The notes under the pieces: generated by a model
What the model was told of the DNA's origin: nothing
Databases searched by the model: none
The model's input: only the letters and a program-made list of their open reading frames with translations
In this document: piece by piece, positions 1 through 7,842 of the stretch
Position numbering within the stretch: the stretch's first letter is position 1
Layout: each line of letters begins with the position of its first letter
Translations under genes and position numbers: made by a program
Assembly: GCA_947071955.1 (NCBI GenBank)
Contig: CAMTGL010000038.1
Coordinates: 1 to 11,973 of the forward strand
DNA length: 11,973 bases
Reading direction: 5' to 3'
Source: an uncultured Plesiomonas sp.
GTDB lineage: Bacteria; Pseudomonadota; Gammaproteobacteria; Enterobacterales; CAMTGL01

Positions 1-527
1 GCATTTTAGCGCACAGTAGTTTATCGTTAGGTCTTGTTACCGTCAGCCTGATGAGCGATGTTCGTGTTGATTTAATGGCCTATCTGTTTGGCGATCTGCT
101 CGCCATCACGTGGGGAGATATCAGCTGGATCTGTATTGGCTCACTGGCTGTGCTTGCGGTACTTCGCTGGCAATGGGATGCTCTGCTTTCTGTCACCATT
201 AACCCCGAACTGGCCTATGTTGATGGTATTAACCTAAATAAAATGCGGCTGTTACTGATGCTGACAACCGCAATTACTATCGGATTAGCAATGAAGTTTG
301 TAGGCGCGCTGATAATCACCTCGTTACTGATTATCCCCGCAGCAACAGCACGCCGGTTCTCGCGTACACCAGAACAAATGGCCAGTTTTGCCACATTATT
401 TGGTATGTTATCCGTTACCGGTGGTTTACTGCTCTCATGGGAATATGATACACCGGCAGGGCCTTCGGTTGTTATCTGCTCTGCAGCGTTGTTTATACTC
501 AGCTTATGTAAAACACAAAAAGCATAA
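1..527 (+). CDS. znuB: ZnuB, zinc ABC transporter permease (3' part only)
   Basis: This is the inner-membrane permease of the high-affinity zinc importer ZnuABC; it forms the channel that receives Zn2+ from periplasmic ZnuA and is driven by the ATPase ZnuC. The frame is open from base 3, upstream of the first ATG at 51, so the gene enters from the left and that ATG is not its start. About 174 C-terminal residues are visible, out of roughly 260 in the family. Recognisable stretches are VDLMAYLFGDLLA, the coupling-loop region, then MKFVGALIITSLLIIPAATA followed by ARRFSRTPEQMA, and the late motif YDTPAGPSVV. Several long hydrophobic segments fit membrane helices of the ABC-3 permease family. 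The TAA stop lies 5 bases before a bidirectional terminator. Its likely partners znuC and znuA are outside the window. Assignment to ZnuB rests on close similarity to the E. coli protein as I remember it. Confidence 0.93.
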   Translation, partial: ILAHSSLSLGLVTVSLMSDVRVDLMAYLFGDLLAITWGDISWICIGSLAVLAVLRWQWDALLSVTINPELAYVDGINLNKMRLLLMLTTAITIGLAMKFVGALIITSLLIIPAATARRFSRTPEQMASFATLFGMLSVTGGLLLSWEYDTPAGPSVVICSAALFILSLCKTQKA

Positions 528-531
528 AACA

Positions 532-559
532 AAAAACGCCTCTTTAAAGAGGCGTTTTT
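532..559. terminator. Bidirectional intrinsic terminator between znuB and sucD
   Basis: A perfect palindrome with 14-bp arms is centred between 545 and 546. Its core is CGCCTC/GAGGCG around a central TTTAAA, flanked by an A-run on the left and a T-run on the right. Read on either strand it gives a GC-rich hairpin followed by a U-tract. It can therefore end both znuB, whose stop is 5 bases away, and the convergent sdh-suc transcript, whose sucD stop is 79 bases away. Confidence 0.92.
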
Positions 560-638
560 ATAGGCACATATTTTGGAAACTACTTCACTCAGTCACTGTA
601 CTATTAAATTTCATTACCGAGCGAGTTTCATTCCGCGC

Positions 639-1511
639 TTACCAGCCAGTAACTTCACGCAATGCAGCACCGATATCGGCCAATGAACGTACTGTTTTAA
701 CGCCGGCATCTTCAAGTGCTGCAAATTTCTCATCTGCAGTTCCTTTTCCGCCAGAGATAATCGCACCCGCATGCCCCATACGTTTACCTTTTGGTGCAGT
801 AACACCGGCAATATAAGACACTACAGGCTTGGTCACATTCGCCTTAATAAAGGCAGCCGCTTCTTCCTCTGCACTGCCACCGATTTCACCAATCATCACA
901 ATAGCTTCTGTTTTTGGATCATCTTGGAACAGTCGCAGAATATCAATAAATGTAGAACCAGGGATCGGATCACCGCCAATACCTACACAGGTAGACTGGC
1001 CAAAACCTTCATCCGTTGTCTGTTTCACCGCTTCATAAGTCAGCGTACCAGAGCGAGAAACAATGCCCACACGTCCGGGAAGATGAATATGGCCTGGCAT
1101 AATCCCAATCTTACACTCACCCGGTGTAATCACCCCCGGACAGTTAGGGCCGATCATCCGCACACCGCTCTGCTCAAGGCGTACTTTAACCTGCAACATA
1201 TCCAGCGTTGGAATACCTTCAGTGATACAAACAATCAGTTCAATACCCGCATCAATGGCTTCTAAAATGGCATCTTTACAAAATGGTGCGGGAACATAAA
1301 TCACTGATGCGGTAGCACCGGTCACTTCGACTGCATCACGCACGGTATTAAATACCGGTAAATCTAAGTGATACGAACCACCTTTACCCGGTGAAACACC
1401 ACCGACTAAACGTGTGCCATATGCCAGCGCCTGTTCAGAGTGAAACGTGCCCTGCCCGCCGGTAAAACCTTGGCAAATAACCTTGGTATTCTTATCAATC
1501 AGAATAGACAT
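639..1511 (-). CDS. sucD: Succinyl-CoA synthetase alpha subunit
   Basis: SucD pairs with SucC to interconvert succinyl-CoA and succinate, with substrate-level phosphorylation of a nucleoside diphosphate in the cytosol. At 290 residues it is one longer than the E. coli protein. An N-terminal CoA-binding Rossmann-like domain (GFTGGQGTFHSEQA near residues 16-29, then GGVSPGKGG) is followed by the ligase domain. The phosphorylated histidine is seen as His247 in KRMGHAGAIISGGKG, and the IGGDPIPGSTFID segment is intact. The ATG shares one base with the TAA of sucC (TAATG), and a GGAGGG Shine-Dalgarno sits just upstream inside the sucC end, which supports this start and coupled translation. It is the last gene of the operon. 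Confidence 0.98.
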   Translation of the reverse strand: MSILIDKNTKVICQGFTGGQGTFHSEQALAYGTRLVGGVSPGKGGSYHLDLPVFNTVRDAVEVTGATASVIYVPAPFCKDAILEAIDAGIELIVCITEGIPTLDMLQVKVRLEQSGVRMIGPNCPGVITPGECKIGIMPGHIHLPGRVGIVSRSGTLTYEAVKQTTDEGFGQSTCVGIGGDPIPGSTFIDILRLFQDDPKTEAIVMIGEIGGSAEEEAAAFIKANVTKPVVSYIAGVTAPKGKRMGHAGAIISGGKGTADEKFAALEDAGVKTVRSLADIGAALREVTGW

Positions 1512-2677
1512 TATTTACCCTCCGCAGCATGAACAACTTGCTGAGCAGCATCGGTCAAACTGGTTGCAGCAATGATATTTAATCCACTGTCTGCCAGTTT
1601 TTTCGCACCTAACTCCGCATTATTACCTTCTAAACGCACAACCACCGGAATACTGACACCGACTTCTTCCACAGCACCAATAATACCGTCAGCAATCAGA
1701 TCACAGCGCACGATTCCGCCAAAAATATTGACCAGTACCGCTTTCACATTCTCATCAGATAAGATGATTTTAAAAGCCTCAGTCACACGCTCTTTCGTTG
1801 CACCACCGCCAACATCCAAGAAGTTAGCCGGTGCACCGCCATGCAGTTTAACGATATCCATGGTGCCCATCGCCAAACCTGCGCCATTAACCATACAACC
1901 TATATTGCCCTCAAGTGCAACATAGTTGATTTCCCACTGCGCAGCATGTGCTTCACGCTGATCTTCTTGTGACGGATCTTGCATTGCACGCAGTGCCGGT
2001 TGGCGATACAACGCATTGGAGTCGATCACAATTTTTGCATCAAGGCAGTGCAAATTTCCGGCGGTGGTGATCACCAGTGGGTTCACCTCGAGCAGAGCCA
2101 AGTCACTTTCGATAAACAGCTTACCTAGCCCCATAAAAATATGGGTAAACTGACGGATTTGCTCACCGGTTAAGCCTAATTTAAACGCAAGCTCACGGCC
2201 CTGATACGGTTGAGGCCCACAAATAGGATCAAGTGCGGCTTTGTGGATAAGCTCAGGTGTTTTTGCAGCAACCGTCTCAATATCCACACCGCCTTCGGTT
2301 GATGCCATAAACACCACCCGACGCGTAGCACGATCGACCACTGCGCCTAAATACAGCTCTTTAGCAATATCAGTACAGCTCTCTACCAAAATGGTATTGA
2401 CTGGCTGACCTTTAGCATCAGTCTGATAAGTAACTAAATTTTTACCCAGCCACTGATCGGCAAACGCGCGAATTTCATCTTTTGATTTTGCCAGCTTCAC
2501 ACCGCCCGCTTTACCACGGCCACCCGCATGTACCTGACATTTTACAACCCAGCAATCTCCGCCAATTTTATCGGCAGCATCAATAGCTTCCTGCTGAGAA
2601 CGGCACGCATAACCTTCCGATACTGGTAGGCCATACTGTGCGAACAACTGTTTACCCTGATATTCATGCAAATTCAT
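1511..2677 (-). CDS. sucC: Succinyl-CoA synthetase beta subunit (ADP-forming type)
   Basis: SucC supplies the nucleotide- and succinate-binding half of succinyl-CoA synthetase. Its 388 residues equal the E. coli length. The protein starts with MNLHEYQGKQLFAQYGLPV, typical of the family. An ATP-grasp domain follows, with CQVHAGGRGKAGGVKL near residues 48-63 and the metal/nucleotide segment LLEVNPLVIT near residue 200. The C-terminal ligase domain has NGAGLAMGTMD and NIFGGIVRCD. An 89-bp gap with a short hairpin separates it from sucB. The Shine-Dalgarno before the ATG is weak (GGA about 10 bases away). The 3' end overlaps sucD by one base. Confidence 0.98.
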   Translation of the reverse strand: MNLHEYQGKQLFAQYGLPVSEGYACRSQQEAIDAADKIGGDCWVVKCQVHAGGRGKAGGVKLAKSKDEIRAFADQWLGKNLVTYQTDAKGQPVNTILVESCTDIAKELYLGAVVDRATRRVVFMASTEGGVDIETVAAKTPELIHKAALDPICGPQPYQGRELAFKLGLTGEQIRQFTHIFMGLGKLFIESDLALLEVNPLVITTAGNLHCLDAKIVIDSNALYRQPALRAMQDPSQEDQREAHAAQWEINYVALEGNIGCMVNGAGLAMGTMDIVKLHGGAPANFLDVGGGATKERVTEAFKIILSDENVKAVLVNIFGGIVRCDLIADGIIGAVEEVGVSIPVVVRLEGNNAELGAKKLADSGLNIIAATSLTDAAQQVVHAAEGK

Positions 2678-2728
2678 GATGTTCTATCCGTGTTAATGAT
2701 CTATTCCTGGGTGTCATTGCTTGAAATA

Positions 2729-2753
2729 GCCCGGACTTTTTCGACTGCCGGGC
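2729..2753 (-). other. Intercistronic hairpin between sucB and sucC
   Basis: GCCCGG (2729-2734) and CCGGGC (2748-2753) form a perfect 6-bp GC-only stem with a 13-base loop in the sucB-sucC gap. No U-run follows on the coding strand, so it is not an ordinary terminator. It may mark mRNA processing or protect the upstream message. The function is inferred. Confidence 0.45.
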
Positions 2754-2766
2754 CTTATTACTCTGA

Positions 2767-4002
2767 TTAAATATCGAGTAAAAGTCGGGTTGGGTCTTCA
2801 AGCAGATCTTTTACTGTCACCAAGAAGCTGACCGATTCACGGCCATCAATTAAGCGGTGATCATAAGAGAGTGCCAGATACATCATTGGTAAAATCTGCA
2901 CCTGACCATTTACCGCCATTGGGCGGTCTTTGATCGCATGCATACCAAGAATTGCACTTTGTGGTGGGTTAATAATCGGAGTCGACATTAATGAGCCAAA
3001 CACGCCACCATTGGTAATGGTGAAATTACCACCGGTAAGGTCTTCAACCGTTAATTTACCGTCGCGTCCTTTTTCTGCCAGCGCTTTAATGCTTTTTTCA
3101 ATATCCGCCAGACTGAGTACATCACCGTCACGCAGCACCGGTGTCACCAATCCACGTGGTGTAGAAACGGCCATACTAATATCAAAATAGTTATGATAAA
3201 CAACATCATCACCATCAATAGAAGCATTAATTTCAGGGAAGCGTTTTAACGCTTCAACCACGGCTTTCACATAGAAAGACATAAAGCCCAAACGGACACC
3301 GTGACGCTTTTCAAACACATCGCCGTATTGCTTACGCAAATCCATGATAGGTTTCATGTTAACTTCGTTAAACGTTGTTAACATTGCCGTTGTATTTTTC
3401 GCCTCTAACAAACGCTCAGCAATACGCTTACGCAAGCGTGTCATCGGTACGCGTTTTTCACTGCGATGCGCTAAAGGTGCAGGTGCAGATACCGGTTTGG
3501 TATTGCTAACCGCACTTACCGCCGGCGTAGCTTTTAAGCTACGCATATCTTGTACAAATTTCTCGACATCTTCGCGGGTGATGCGACCACCCACCCCTGA
3601 ACCTTTGATCTGTGCCGGATCAATATTGTGCTCTGATACTAAACGGCGTACAGCAGGGCTTAATGCATCAGAAGACTCTTCAGACAATCCTGCAGTATGG
3701 CGTTGTGCCGGTGTCGACTCTGGCTCAGACACTTTTGCCGATGTTGGCTCACCTGCCACAGCAACCGGACGAACGCGGCCAATCAGTTGACGGCCAATCA
3801 CCGTTGCGCCCTCATCTTCTAACACGCTATCAAGCACACCGTTCTCTGTTGCGGGAACTTCTAGCACCACTTTATCAGTTTCAATTTCAACTAAAACTTC
3901 ATCGCGCTCTACACTATCACCCGGTTTTTTACGCCAGGTAGCAATCGTGGCATCTGCCACAGACTCGGGCAAATCGGGAACTAAAATATCAATACTGCTC
4001 AT
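2767..4002 (-). CDS. sucB: Dihydrolipoyl succinyltransferase, E2 of 2-oxoglutarate dehydrogenase
   Basis: SucB forms the core of the 2-oxoglutarate dehydrogenase complex and transfers the succinyl group from lipoamide to CoA. With the start at 4002 the protein has 411 residues, against 405 in E. coli. The lipoyl domain spans about 1-77, with the lipoylated lysine at Lys44 in EIETDKVVLEVPA. A flexible linker rich in Ser, Glu, Pro and Ala follows. The E1/E3-binding domain spans about 113-150 (ALSPAVRRLVSEHNI through GGRITREDV). The acyltransferase domain fills the rest and ends with the catalytic His382 and Asp386 of SYDHRLIDGRES. The frame also has an ATG at 4011, but the AAGG there touches that codon; the same Shine-Dalgarno sits 8 bases from the ATG at 4002, which also matches the family N-terminus MSSxDILVPDLPES. 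The gene starts 25 bases after sucA. Confidence 0.97.
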   Translation of the reverse strand: MSSIDILVPDLPESVADATIATWRKKPGDSVERDEVLVEIETDKVVLEVPATENGVLDSVLEDEGATVIGRQLIGRVRPVAVAGEPTSAKVSEPESTPAQRHTAGLSEESSDALSPAVRRLVSEHNIDPAQIKGSGVGGRITREDVEKFVQDMRSLKATPAVSAVSNTKPVSAPAPLAHRSEKRVPMTRLRKRIAERLLEAKNTTAMLTTFNEVNMKPIMDLRKQYGDVFEKRHGVRLGFMSFYVKAVVEALKRFPEINASIDGDDVVYHNYFDISMAVSTPRGLVTPVLRDGDVLSLADIEKSIKALAEKGRDGKLTVEDLTGGNFTITNGGVFGSLMSTPIINPPQSAILGMHAIKDRPMAVNGQVQILPMMYLALSYDHRLIDGRESVSFLVTVKDLLEDPTRLLLDI

Positions 4003-4027
4003 ATCTAACATCCTTCGTTATACGTTC

Positions 4028-6837
4028 TTATTCCGTGCGCAAGGCATCTTCTACTAGATCTTTTTGTTGTTTCGTGTGCAAAGACATATACCCGACAGCC
4101 GGTGATGCTGATGCCGGACGCCCTGCGTACGCCAATGTCGCATCGGCAGGGATCACCTGACGGAAATTATGTTGGCTACAATACCAAGCGCCTTGATTTA
4201 ACGGCTCTTCCTGACACCACACATAATCAGTCACATGCGCATAAGGTTGTAATAGTTCACGCACAGTATCGTAAGGGAAAGGGTATAGCTGCTCTATCCG
4301 CATAATGGCAACATCAGTCTGCTCATTCTTACGGCGTTGTTCTAACAGGTCGTAATACACCTTGCCGGAACACAATACAACGCGCGTGACCCCTTTCGGA
4401 TCAAGTGCATCAATTTCACCAATAGCCGGAAGGAATGCACCATGAGCGAGCTCTTCTAAACTTGAAACAGCAAGCGGATGACGCAATAACGATTTCGGTG
4501 ACATAACCACGAGCGGACGACGCATCGGGCGTACAGATTGACGGCGCAGCATGTGGTAAACCTGGGCCGGTGTTGAAGGCACACACACCTGCATATTTTG
4601 TTCTGCGCACAATTGTAAATAACGTTCTAAACGGGCTGAGGAGTGCTCAGGGCCTTGACCTTCATAGCCATGCGGCAATAACAAGGTGACGCCACACATG
4701 CGGCCCCACTTTTGCTCACCTGAGCTGATAAATTGGTCAATAACCACCTGTGCACCGTTAGCAAAATCACCAAACTGTGCTTCCCAAATAACCAAAGAGC
4801 TTGGTTCTGCGGTCGCATAGCCGTACTCAAATGCCAGTACTGCAGCCTCAGAGAGTACTGAATCCCAAACTTCAAATTGCCCCTGACCATGATGAATATT
4901 CGATAACGGAACATACACACTGGCATCATTTTGGTTATGCAAGACAGCATGGCGGTGGAAAAACGTTCCGCGACCAGCATCTTGACCGGATAAACGCACA
5001 TCAACGGATTCATCCAGCAAAGTGGCATATGCCAGCGTTTCAGCAAAACCCCAATCAAGCAGACGATTGCCTTCGGTCATCTCTTTGCGATCAGCATAAA
5101 TTTTTTCAACACGCGGGTGCAGCACATGGTTTTCAGGATATTGGCAAACTCGGCGACCGAGCTCCTGCAAACGGGTCAGATCAACCGTAGACTGATACTC
5201 AATATTCCAGTCGTGCCCCAAATAAGGAGCCCAGTCAACCGAATGCATCTGCATCGGACGCCATTCAGGAACAACGCAGTCTCCCTTATCAAGCGCATCA
5301 CGATAGCCATTGACCATTTCAGTTGCATCTTCCTGCAAAATAATGCCTTTCTCAATCAAACGATCAGCATAGATTTTACGTGGTGTAGGATGCTTTTTAA
5401 TCTTTTGATACATCAGAGGCTGAGTTGCATTTGGCTCATCAGCTTCGTTATGCCCGTGACGGCGATAGCAGACTAAATCAATCACCACATCACGTTTAAA
5501 TTCAAAACGGTAATCAAGTGCTAAACGGGCGACAAACGCAACCGCTTCAGGATCATCGGCATTGACATGGAAAATAGGTGCCTGCACCATTTTCGCGATA
5601 TCAGTACAGTACTGTGTTGAGCGCGTATCTTTCGGGTTTGATGTGGTAAAGCCGACCTGATTGTTAATCACTAAGCGGATCGTACCACCCGCTTTATAAC
5701 CCCGCGCCTGAGACATATTAAATGTCTCTTGTACTACCCCTTGCCCAGCAATGGCGGAGTCACCATGAATGGTGATCGGCAATACCGTGCTGCCCTCTGT
5801 ATCCCCTAAACGATCTTGTCTGGCGCGAACTGAACCCACCACAACGGGGTTAACAATTTCAAGGTGTGAGGGATTAAATGCCAACGCTAAATGTACAGAG
5901 CCTTGCTCGGTTGCAAAGTCAGAAGAGAAACCTTGATGATATTTCACATCACCGGTTCCCCAGCCTTCATCATGCTTACCAGCAAATGCATCGAACAAAT
6001 CCGCCGGTTTTTTACCCAAAACGTTAACCAACATATTCAAACGGCCGCGGTGTGCCATACCCATAACAATTTCACGGGTACCGTGTTTTGCCGCGCCACG
6101 AATCAGCTCTTTAACCATCGGGATCATCGCATCGCCGCCTTCCAGAGAAAAACGCTTTGCGCCTGGGAAGCGAGCACCGATATAGCGTTCTAACCCTTCA
6201 GCCGCTGTCAGCTCAGCCAAAAACATCTGCTGCTCAAGTGGCGTAAATTCTGGTTTACCCTGCACTGATTCTAAACGCTGCTGAATCCAACGCTTCTCTT
6301 CAGTATTAGTGAGTGCATATACTCCGCGCCAATCGGTCCGCAGTAGGTATCTTTCAGCGCTTGATAAAGCGCCGATAGTTGCAAGGTATCTTGTCCGCAC
6401 GCAAATGAGCCGACATTAAAACTTGTCGAGAAATCCTCTGCATTTAGCGTGTGGAAGTCGGGGTTAAGATCAGCAACCGGATCTTGTTTCCACAAACCGA
6501 GCGGATCTAAATTTGCCTGCTGGTGTCCGCGAAAACGGAACGCATTAATCAACTGCAATACGCGGACTTGTTTTGCATCAGCTTCAGGATCAGTCACCGC
6601 ACAACCGCTATAACGCGAGGAGTCTTGTGCTAAACGGCGAAAGTAATCCCTTACCCGTGAGTGAGGCTGCTCAGGTGTAATATTGACCATTGGTAAACGG
6701 TCAAATACCGTACGCCAATTATCGTCTACACTTGTAGGGTCAGTCAGGTAGTCCTCATAGAGCTGCTCAACATAGGTTTGATTAGCTCCGGCCAGAGGTG
6801 ATGATTCTAACCAGTCTTGAATGGCTCCGTTTTCCAT
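4028..6837 (-). pseudogene. sucA: sucA, 2-oxoglutarate dehydrogenase E1, interrupted by a one-base deletion
   Basis: SucA is the thiamine-diphosphate decarboxylase of the 2-oxoglutarate dehydrogenase complex. The sequence is family-like along its whole length but lies in two frames. From the ATG at 6837 (AGGG Shine-Dalgarno 7 bases upstream) frame one gives about 175 good residues, from WLESSPLAGANQ to CGPIGAEYMH. It then turns to non-homologous sequence and stops at 6271, giving a 188-residue product. The second frame takes over at TNTEEKRWIQQR and runs 760 residues to 4028. One added base would restore a protein of about 936 residues (933 in E. coli). The core motifs are all in the second part: HGDSAIAGQGVVQET and VINNQVGFTTSNP for thiamine-diphosphate binding, CYRRHGHNEADEP, and the C-terminal GQGPEHSSARLERYLQL. 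A GTG at 6400 opens the second frame but has no Shine-Dalgarno and reads non-homologous residues first, so it is not a real start. It is either a fresh null allele or a sequence error. Confidence 0.9.
6308..6318 (-). other. Frameshift position in sucA
   Basis: On the coding strand ATG CAC (6318-6313), encoding the conserved Met-His of GAEYMH, is followed by only two bases, TC (6312-6311). Then comes ACT (6310-6308), the Thr of TNTEEK. The family has one residue (Ile in E. coli) at this place, so one base of a codon is missing. There is no homopolymer, only a short CACTCACT repeat. No X XXY YYZ slippery heptamer is present, so programmed -1 frameshifting is unlikely. Confidence 0.88.
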
Positions 6838-6880
6838 CTTAATCCCTTTTATATTATTTGTTGTTTTTGCCGTGGCTTCT

Positions 6881-6901
6881 GTTCGGGTGGGAAAACCGAA
6901 C
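6881..6901 (-). other. Short inverted repeat in the sucA leader
   Basis: GTTCGG (6881-6886) and CCGAAC (6896-6901) are perfectly complementary with a 9-base spacer, about 45-65 bases upstream of the sucA start. The transcript could form a small hairpin here. No U-run follows it. Its role is unknown. Confidence 0.35.
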
Positions 6902-6946
6902 ATTCTGATTATGGTTTGTACCTGTTACTTGATGTAACTATTGCTT

Positions 6947-6973
6947 TAATCGTTCTAATCACGCTAATCACGC
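6947..6973. repeat. Three tandem 9-bp repeats upstream of sucA
   Basis: TAATCGTTC, TAATCACGC and TAATCACGC lie end to end at 6947-6955, 6956-6964 and 6965-6973; the last two are identical. On the sucA strand they read as GATTA steps every 9 bases. They occupy the gap between sdhB and sucA, so they may be protein-binding sites. A weak minus-strand promoter overlaps them: TTGTAA, a 17-base spacer, then TAGAAC, each matching 4 of 6 consensus positions. The repeat is seen directly; the regulatory role is a guess. Confidence 0.4.
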
Positions 6974-7025
6974 ATTACAACGTGTTTTATATCAGTGTTT
7001 CACACCGCGCCGCTGTATCTGCTCT

Positions 7026-7056
7026 ACACCCCATTAACATACCGTTAATGGGGTGT
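7026..7056 (-). other. Perfect 13-bp inverted repeat between sdhB and sucA
   Basis: ACACCCCATTAAC (7026-7038) and GTTAATGGGGTGT (7044-7056) are exact reverse complements around a 5-base loop, starting about 44 bases after the sdhB stop. The operon transcript would form a strong hairpin. No U-tract follows on the coding strand, so it is unlikely to be a simple intrinsic terminator. It more likely stabilises the 3' end of sdhCDAB mRNA, directs processing, or attenuates read-through into sucA. Confidence 0.6.
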
Positions 7057-7099
7057 GAAATGTCAGAACTCAGCCACAAATTATTCAAAAAGTGAACAA

Positions 7100-7819
7100 T
7101 TAGACTGCTCGGCTCAGAAGCATCGATTTAATATGCCCGATAGCTTTTGTCGGATTCAACCCTTTAGGACAAACATTAACGCAATTCATAATGCCATGGC
7201 AGCGGAAAACACTAAAAGCATCATCTAATTCAGATAAACGTTCCGATGTAGCAGTGTCACGGCTATCAATCAGAAAACGATATGCAGCTAACAACCCCGC
7301 AGGGCCGACAAATTTATCTGGATTCCACCAAAATGATGGGCAGGATGTAGAGCAGCAAGCGCATAAAATACACTCATACAGCCCGTCAAGATGTTCACGC
7401 TCTTCAGGCATCTGAATAAATTCACGCTCTGGCGGTTGCTTGCCATCATTAATCAGATACGGTTTGATTTTTTCATACTGTGTATAGAACTGAGTCATAT
7501 CAACAATCAGATCACGCACTACGGGTAATCCAGGCAGAGGGCGTATAACTACTTTACCCTGCGAAGATCCCGTTAATGCCGACAGCGGTGTAATACAGGC
7601 CAACCCATTTTTACCATTCATGTTGATGCCATCAGAACCACACACACCTTCACGGCAAGAACGACGGAATGACAGTGTCGGATCGCTCTCTTTTAGCTTA
7701 ATAAGCGCATCGAGTACCATCATATCGCGCCCCTCTTCTGTCTCAAGGGTCAGATCCTGCATATAAGGCGCATTATCTGTTTCTGGATTATAGCGATACA
7801 CTGAAAAATGAACGTTCAT
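7100..7819 (-). CDS. sdhB: Succinate dehydrogenase iron-sulfur subunit
   Basis: SdhB carries electrons from the SdhA flavin to quinone through three iron-sulfur clusters on the cytoplasmic face of the membrane. Its 239 residues compare with 238 in E. coli. The 2Fe-2S domain has Cys55, Cys60, Asp63 and Cys75 (SCREGVCGSDG and GLACITP); Asp in the third position is also the E. coli state. The C-terminal ferredoxin domain has Cys150, Cys153, Cys156 and Cys160 in ECILCACCSTSCPSFWWNP. The remaining ligands lie in VFRCHGIMNCVNVCPKGLNP. An AAGGAA Shine-Dalgarno 8 bases from the ATG supports the start. It lies 23 bases after sdhA and is the last sdh gene before the non-coding gap leading to sucA. Confidence 0.98.
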   Translation of the reverse strand: MNVHFSVYRYNPETDNAPYMQDLTLETEEGRDMMVLDALIKLKESDPTLSFRRSCREGVCGSDGINMNGKNGLACITPLSALTGSSQGKVVIRPLPGLPVVRDLIVDMTQFYTQYEKIKPYLINDGKQPPEREFIQMPEEREHLDGLYECILCACCSTSCPSFWWNPDKFVGPAGLLAAYRFLIDSRDTATSERLSELDDAFSVFRCHGIMNCVNVCPKGLNPTKAIGHIKSMLLSRAV

Positions 7820-7842
7820 TCAGTAAATTCCTTATCCCTAAC

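Noticed and set aside
771..1265. Long plus-strand ORFs opposite sucD, sucC, sucB, sucA and sdhA
   Set aside because: They are antisense shadows of strongly conserved genes, with no ribosome sites and no recognisable protein features.
6271..6400. Two separate genes instead of one broken sucA, with a GTG start at 6400 for the larger part
   Set aside because: The GTG lacks a Shine-Dalgarno, and the first 29 residues of that frame do not resemble E1 while the overlapping frame does. One gene with a lost base explains everything.
6838..6903. Upstream start for sucA at 6903 adding 22 residues
   Set aside because: The ATG at 6837 has an AGGG Shine-Dalgarno and matches the E. coli N-terminus; the extra residues look like translated leader.
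6817..7095. Plus-strand 92-codon ORF opposite the sdhB-sucA gap, with a hydrophobic stretch
   Set aside because: It starts with TTG, has no Shine-Dalgarno, overlaps the sucA start in antisense, and its hydrophobicity follows from the T-rich non-coding sequence. No family resemblance.
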